From a virus, in the IMG/VR virus record IMGVR_UViG_3300017917_001251, positions 1-35,367 of that record: 35,367 bases of DNA. One strand, written 5' to 3'. The translations under genes and the position numbers were made by a program. Under the pieces are notes generated by a model. That model did not search any database. It saw only the letters and a program-made list of their open reading frames with translations, and had not been told where the DNA came from. How positions within the stretch are numbered: the first letter of the stretch is position 1; each line of letters begins with the position of its first letter. This document shows positions 32,158 to 35,367 of the stretch, piece by piece.

Positions 32158-32781
32158 TTAATATCTCCCTGATGCTAATACGATTTGACAAATATGTTCT
32201 AATCGTTCAATGTGCTCAAATGCACGCCATGGGCTAGTATCAATCGCTACTACTCCGTGACCTTTAATGCCTACTATGTCATAGTAAATGTTGCCATCTT
32301 TGTCCAACTGCAAATTATGATGGCATTGATCAGCTAGTTCTTGACTGATTGGAGCAACATCTCCTACGTTGGGTGCTACTCGTGTGTATCGACTGAGTTC
32401 TGGAAACTCATTTACAACAGTGCTGAGATCAATTCCAGCATGCATAGCAGCCACACAATAGGTAGGATGTAGATGCATTACTACTCGCACATCGTTGCTG
32501 TGCTGACCCATGTTCTTTTGTAAACCAAAGTGTAGGGGAATCTCTCCGCTAGGTTTTAGATTTTTACTGATATCAGTGTAGTATTCTTCAGCCCACATTA
32601 GGCTGCTAACAATTCTAATCTTTTTAAATTGATCGGGTTGTAGTGTTTGCTTACGGACGCCACTGGGTGTGATGTAAAAATGATCCCGGTCGTGATGACG
32701 AATACTGACATTGCCATCACGACTGGTGATCCAGTTGCGTCTATATGCTTCAACAAGTGTGTCGCAAATAGTTTCTAACAT
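32158..32781 (-). CDS. class II aldolase/adducin-like protein
   Basis: 207 aa. Zinc-site and catalytic landmarks: RDGNVSIR (21-28), PSGEIPLH (77-84, E80), MHLHPTY with H103 and H105, GHGVVAI with H175, then EHIERLEHICQIV. The family includes fuculose- and rhamnulose-phosphate aldolases and methylthioribulose-1-phosphate dehydratase (MtnB), which acts in methionine salvage. Substrate cannot be told. MtnB would link with S-adenosylmethionine salvage, but the genes around it are stress genes. Confidence 0.88.
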   Translation of the reverse strand: MLETICDTLVEAYRRNWITSRDGNVSIRHHDRDHFYITPSGVRKQTLQPDQFKKIRIVSSLMWAEEYYTDISKNLKPSGEIPLHFGLQKNMGQHSNDVRVVMHLHPTYCVAAMHAGIDLSTVVNEFPELSRYTRVAPNVGDVAPISQELADQCHHNLQLDKDGNIYYDIVGIKGHGVVAIDTSPWRAFEHIERLEHICQIVLASGRY

Positions 32782-32782
32782 A

Positions 32783-33298
32783 TTAGCTATTTAACACACG
32801 TGCCACTGAGGTGATCACTGCGGCAATGCGACCGATGTCACGCAACTGTTCTACAGTGTAGCCTTCCTGCTTTAGAGTTTCATAGTGAGCTTTTACACAG
32901 AAATGGCACTTGCCAACAATGCTCGCCGCCAAGCTGTATGCTTCAAAGCGAGCCTTGGTTGTACCACCGTGTTGGGCAATGGCGTTCATGCGTAGTTGTG
33001 CTGGCAAACCTTTTAGGTTTTCGTCATCGGCCATTTCAACATAGGGGTACCAAATGTTGTTCTGTGCCATGATCGAGCCAGCTGTCAACGCAGCGTCACG
33101 CTCTTTTGTGTCAACGATTCCGCTAGAGATAAAAGTCACTAGTTTGCCGTTGCCTGTTGCAAAGGCTGAGGCCAATGCAATTGCTTCTGCTTCTTCTGGT
33201 GCCAAGGAACTACGCTTGATAACAGCGTCCAAGTTTAACTTGGTGTCCTTGGCATACTCAGGAAGACCTTCTTTTAGTTGATCAACCCAAGCAGTCAT
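32783..33298 (-). CDS. ahpD: AhpD-like alkylhydroperoxidase
   Basis: 171 aa of the carboxymuconolactone decarboxylase-like family. The redox motif CHFCVKAH (C131, C134, H138) matches the CxxCxxxH site of AhpD. AhpD reduces AhpC and itself has weak peroxidase activity. It lies one base from the ahpC stop on the same strand, forming the AhpC-AhpD pair. The carbohydrate-like aldolase follows. Confidence 0.92.
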   Translation of the reverse strand: MTAWVDQLKEGLPEYAKDTKLNLDAVIKRSSLAPEEAEAIALASAFATGNGKLVTFISSGIVDTKERDAALTAGSIMAQNNIWYPYVEMADDENLKGLPAQLRMNAIAQHGGTTKARFEAYSLAASIVGKCHFCVKAHYETLKQEGYTVEQLRDIGRIAAVITSVARVLNS

Positions 33299-33299
33299 A

Positions 33300-33845
33300 T
33301 TAGCCTCCTAGAGTCTCGCCGCCGACTGTACGGTTACATGCACATAGTTCGCCAGTTTGCAATGCGTCAAGAATACGCAATGTTTCTTCTGGGCTACGGC
33401 CAACGTTCAAGTTGTTTACAGTAACGTGTTGAATCTCGTTGTTGGGGTCAACAATGAATGTGGCACGAAGTGCAGCGCCTGCCGGAGCATAGAACACACC
33501 TAGTTGTTCGATCAAGCTCAACTCACCACGCTGTGTGTCAGCAAACTGGTGGTGTGTGATCTTCTTCAAGTCGGCGTGTGCATTTTGCCATGCTACCTTG
33601 CAGAACTCATTGTCTGTGCTACCAGTGAGCAATACTGCGTCACGGTCAGCAAAGTCCTGTGCCAACTTGTCGTATGCTACGATTTCAGTTGGGCAAACAA
33701 AGGTAAAGTCCTTTGGATAATACACAATCACTTTCCACTTGCCTTCGAAGCTTTCTTCGTTGATGGTGTAGAAAGCATCTTCTGGTTGTCCTGGTCGCAC
33801 GCCAGTGATTGCAAATGGTGTTAATTTATCGCCTACGGTTTTCAT
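33300..33845 (-). CDS. ahpC: peroxiredoxin AhpC
   Basis: 181 aa. Peroxidatic Cys in FVCPTE (C51). The C-terminus has ELCACN (C168, C170), the CxC layout known for AhpC reduced by AhpD rather than AhpF, matching the ahpD gene next door. It reduces hydrogen and alkyl peroxides in the cytoplasm. AGGAG lies before the ATG. A phage copy could protect the infected cell and DNA from oxidative damage. Confidence 0.96.
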   Translation of the reverse strand: MKTVGDKLTPFAITGVRPGQPEDAFYTINEESFEGKWKVIVYYPKDFTFVCPTEIVAYDKLAQDFADRDAVLLTGSTDNEFCKVAWQNAHADLKKITHHQFADTQRGELSLIEQLGVFYAPAGAALRATFIVDPNNEIQHVTVNNLNVGRSPEETLRILDALQTGELCACNRTVGGETLGG

Positions 33846-33869
33846 TGAGTTCTCCTATTAAAAAATGAA

Positions 33870-33889
33870 ACATAGTGTTTTCACTATGT
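33870..33889 (-). other. 5'-terminal hairpin of ahpC mRNA
   Basis: ACATAGTG-AAAA-CACTATGT on the - strand, an 8-bp stem starting at about the predicted transcription start. Such 5' stem-loops can slow RNase E decay. Confidence 0.65.
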
Positions 33890-33893
33890 GTAT

Positions 33894-33922
33894 ATTGTAA
33901 TAGTATATAGCAATGAAATCAA
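33894..33922 (-). promoter_or_regulatory. sigma70-type promoter for ahpC
   Basis: TTGATT (33922-33917), 17 bp, TACAAT (33899-33894), then ATACACATA as in the 24078 and 23563 promoters. Confidence 0.75.
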
Positions 33923-33929
33923 GCAAAAA

Positions 33930-33944
33930 ATAGGTTTTTCCTAT
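33930..33944. promoter_or_regulatory. OxyR-like operator
   Basis: ATAGGTTTTTCCTAT fits the OxyR/LysR-type core ATAG-N7-CTAT and lies seven bases upstream of the ahpC -35 box, the usual activator position. The palindrome extends one base on each side (A...T). Confidence 0.6.
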
Positions 33945-33977
33945 TGATTGTTTCAATGTCGACAATAGTTTTTATCT

Positions 33978-34052
33978 TGGTCCCGCCAGCAGGAATCGAA
34001 CCTACATCAGAGCGTTAGGAGTGCCCGGTACTGTCCATTGTACTATGGCGAG
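33978..34052 (-). tRNA. tRNA-Arg(CCT)
   Basis: Acceptor CTCGCCA pairs with TGGCGGG (G-T wobble), followed by A and an encoded CCA. T-arm GTAGG-TTCGATT-CCTGC. The anticodon loop CTCCTAA gives CCT, reading AGG. One A-C mismatch at the base of the anticodon loop. Confidence 0.92.
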
Positions 34053-34205
34053 TTAACTAGGAATAAGTTTTGGAAGGTAAGGAACTGCTCTTGGACCGTA
34101 ACGGGTTTGTAGCAGGAGACGAGCCTCTTGGGCTGTTTGAGCACCAACACGGTCTTTGAATTCCTTACCGTCTGGTGTGCGTATGGTTGCTTCGAAAAGT
34201 TTCAT
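34053..34205 (-). CDS. 50-aa unknown protein between tRNAs
   Basis: Starts at 34205 (MKLFEATIRTPDGKEF). The longer reading would run into the upstream tRNA and is rejected. Beta-strand then helix (QTAQEARLLLQTRYGPRAVP). The stop abuts the tRNA-Arg(CCT) 5' end. No Shine-Dalgarno site. Function unknown. Confidence 0.7.
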   Translation of the reverse strand: MKLFEATIRTPDGKEFKDRVGAQTAQEARLLLQTRYGPRAVPYLPKLIPS

Positions 34206-34217
34206 ACGACTATTTAG

Positions 34218-34292
34218 TGGCCGGCCCTGAGAGGATCGAACTCCCACCGCTTGGTTCGAAGCCAAGCATGATATCCATTTCACCAAAGGCCG
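34218..34292 (-). tRNA. tRNA-Arg(TCG)
   Basis: Acceptor CGGCCTT/AGGGCCG, D-arm GTGA/TCAT, anticodon stem CTTGG/CCAAG with loop CTTCGAA (anticodon TCG), T-arm GGGAG-TTCGATC-CTCTC, encoded CCA. Reads CGA. Confidence 0.94.
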
Positions 34293-34304
34293 ATAAGTAT
34301 TTTG

Positions 34305-34409
34305 ATGACTACTGCATTACATTTGATTGCTGTTGCTATATTGCTTGCTGTGGCTTGGTCGTATCGTGTATTAGACTTGCCTATAGCAATGCTGTGGTCA
34401 ATGTGTTAA
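34305..34409 (+). CDS. possible 34-aa hydrophobic peptide between tRNAs
   Basis: Begins MTTALHLIAVAILLAVAWSY and ends LWSMC; one membrane helix. It sits exactly between two tRNA genes and runs opposite to everything around it, with no clear ribosome-binding site or promoter. Its composition looks protein-like, but chance is a real alternative. Confidence 0.3.
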   Translation: MTTALHLIAVAILLAVAWSYRVLDLPIAMLWSMC

Positions 34410-34483
34410 TGGTGCTCCTAGGGGGTAACGATCCTCCGTCTATACATTACCAATGTATTGTAATGCCTTTATACTATAGGAGC
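34410..34483 (-). tRNA. tRNA-Thr(GGT) with odd T-arm
   Basis: Acceptor GCTCCTA/TAGGAGC is perfect, with encoded ACCA. Anticodon stem ATACA/TGTAT with loop TTGGTAA gives GGT. The T-arm GGAGG/CCCCC has an A-C mismatch and its loop reads ATCGTTA rather than TTCGANT. Confidence 0.85.
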
Positions 34484-34507
34484 AAAAAGCCCACCGAAGT
34501 GGGCTTT
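34484..34507 (-). terminator. terminator abutting tRNA-Thr
   Basis: AAAGCCCAC-TTCG-GTGGGCTTT and TTTTT on the - strand, between tRNA-Gly and tRNA-Thr, ending at the tRNA-Thr 5' base. Confidence 0.85.
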
Positions 34508-34510
34508 GTT

Positions 34511-34586
34511 TGGAGCGGGAAAGGAGGCTCGAACTCCCGACATTCACGTTGGCAACGTGATGCTCTACCAACTGAGCTATTCCCGC
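34511..34586 (-). tRNA. tRNA-Gly(GCC)
   Basis: Acceptor GCGGGAA/TTCCCGC, canonical D-loop with GCTCAGTTGGTAGAGC, anticodon stem TCACG/CGTGA with loop TTGCCAA (GCC), T-arm GGGAG-TTCGAGC-CTCCT, encoded CCA. Confidence 0.96.
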
Positions 34587-34596
34587 ATGTTTCTAT

Positions 34597-35166
34597 TTAT
34601 AGCAAGTTTTCTGCTGTCAGTGTTTCCACAGTGACTTGCTTGAGCACAACTTCATTGCGAACGTTGGCTTCTAACACTGCATCTTGCAGAGCCTGCTTTT
34701 GCTTCTTCAAGCTGGCAACCACGCTCTTGAAGCCAGCAATGTCGTCAGCAGTGAACACACTAGAGTCCACTGTGTCGTTGTAACCGTAGATGCTACGGCG
34801 TTCGCTTTTGTCGTTGCGGATCTTGTCCAACTTACCTGCAATCACAGCAGAGGCTTCGCGAGCTTCGCCGCCTACATAAGCAGAATACAACTGAATCTGC
34901 TTTTCAAGGCGAGCAATTTCTGTGAGCTTTTCATCCACACCTGCGGTGTGGTTCACGTAACCGACACCACCACGGATGTCGTAGAGTGCATTAGTCAAAC
35001 TCACTCGACGGTCAATGTTCTTCTTTGCCTCGGCCGCACTCACAGAGAGCACACCTTCAGCATCTTGGAATTCGTTTAAAGACACTTTGGTCTTGACATC
35101 AATGTGGCGCAGTGCCTCATTGATACTGTTTTGGAGAGCGTTTGCTTTTCTAAGAGAGATTTTCAT
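34597..35166 (-). CDS. unknown 189-aa helical protein
   Basis: Begins MKISLRKANALQNSINEALR. Long predicted helices with coiled-coil character (LEKQIQLYSAYVGGEAREAS; VVASLKKQKQALQDAVLEAN). No signal or membrane segment and no known domain. AAAGG seven bases before the ATG and a good promoter upstream. It heads the transcript that probably also carries the tRNAs. Confidence 0.8.
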   Translation of the reverse strand: MKISLRKANALQNSINEALRHIDVKTKVSLNEFQDAEGVLSVSAAEAKKNIDRRVSLTNALYDIRGGVGYVNHTAGVDEKLTEIARLEKQIQLYSAYVGGEAREASAVIAGKLDKIRNDKSERRSIYGYNDTVDSSVFTADDIAGFKSVVASLKKQKQALQDAVLEANVRNEVVLKQVTVETLTAENLL

Positions 35167-35184
35167 ATTGTTGCCTTTTAATTT

Positions 35185-35212
35185 AGTATAGGGTGGTAAG
35201 ATAAAAAGTCAA
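35185..35212 (-). promoter_or_regulatory. sigma70-type promoter for 189-aa gene and tRNAs
   Basis: TTGACT (35212-35207), 16 bp, TATACT (35190-35185). Confidence 0.7.
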
Positions 35213-35238
35213 GTGACAGACAGGACAAATGACATAGG

Positions 35239-35367
35239 TATAATCCTTATCGGAAAACCATGACAAAGAACACTGAGCAATCGACAGAGGCCTGCATATC
35301 GCCGATTAACAAGACACAAATCTGTCATCCTATTAGGGGTTCTCGGCACACGCAAACACGGTCAGTT
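35239..35367 (+). CDS. possible start of a + strand gene, cut by window edge
   Basis: TATAAT at 35239-35244 (no convincing -35 box), GGA near 35252, and an ATG at 35260 (MTKNTEQSTEACISPINKTQ) that stays open for 36 codons to the window edge. Divergent from the gene at 34597-35166. Too short to judge. The coding part would be 35260-35367. Confidence 0.3.

Noticed and set aside
35219-35338. 39-codon - strand frame starting MTDLCLVNRR
   Set aside because: Ribosome-binding sequence is too close to the ATG, composition is not protein-like, and it overlaps the promoter of the 189-aa gene.
1-35367. Bacterial chromosome instead of phage
   Set aside because: Genes such as ahcY, ahpC and terC would fit a chromosome, but their usual partners are missing, and the runs of tiny overlapping genes, thyX and clustered tRNAs fit a large phage better. 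The lack of virion genes here means it is not excluded.

Overview
The window looks like part of a large tailed bacteriophage genome, probably of a proteobacterial host. No capsid, tail, portal or terminase gene lies inside it, so 'phage' is an inference. It rests on near-zero intergenic space, many ATGA/TAATG stop-start overlaps, a crowd of very small genes, thyX, four tRNA genes among small genes, and auxiliary genes (pstS, ahpC/ahpD, terC, ahcY, rpoZ) without their usual bacterial neighbours. The host inference rests on textbook sigma70-type promoters (TTGAC-like, 17 bp, TATAAT), a Pho-box-like repeat and an OxyR-like palindrome.

Region 1 (1-17.3 kb) is a biosynthetic and surface-chemistry block with strand switches. 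On the + strand are four consecutive radical SAM enzymes (the first cut by the window edge), an unknown protein, a 33-aa basic peptide and a NodU/CmcH-type carbamoyltransferase. On the - strand follow an unknown protein, an amidinotransferase-fold protein and two related glycosyltransferase-like proteins. Then come a + strand 1006-aa protein with about seven 66-residue aromatic repeats and a C-terminal glycosyltransferase-like part, and a - strand unknown protein, a DegT-type sugar aminotransferase and an NAD-dependent sugar epimerase/dehydratase. Together these resemble a pathway for an amidinated or carbamoylated aminosugar, or decoration of a surface or nucleic-acid target. Product and target are unknown.

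Region 2 (17.3-25.9 kb, all -) holds small phage genes, thyX, an SPFH/prohibitin-like lipoprotein, and a MoxR AAA ATPase with a VWA/metallopeptidase-like partner (the usual MoxR-VWA chaperone pairing). Strong promoters punctuate it.

Region 3 (25.9-30 kb, -) holds a calcineurin-like phosphoesterase, a dual-specificity-type phosphatase, S-adenosylhomocysteinase, an RNA polymerase omega subunit homologue, a small Cys-rich protein with a possibly leaderless promoter, and a class I glutamine-amidotransferase-like (BPL_N type) protein.

Region 4 (30-35.2 kb, -) holds stress and nutrient genes: pstS behind a Pho-box-like promoter, terC, a class II aldolase, and ahpD and ahpC behind an OxyR-like site. 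Upstream lie tRNA-Arg(CCT), tRNA-Arg(TCG), tRNA-Thr(GGT) and tRNA-Gly(GCC) and a conserved-looking unknown gene.

Several genes below 60 codons were found by reading between the larger ones, at 6153, 20536, 21879, 22047, 23878, 25965 and 34305 (the last is weak).
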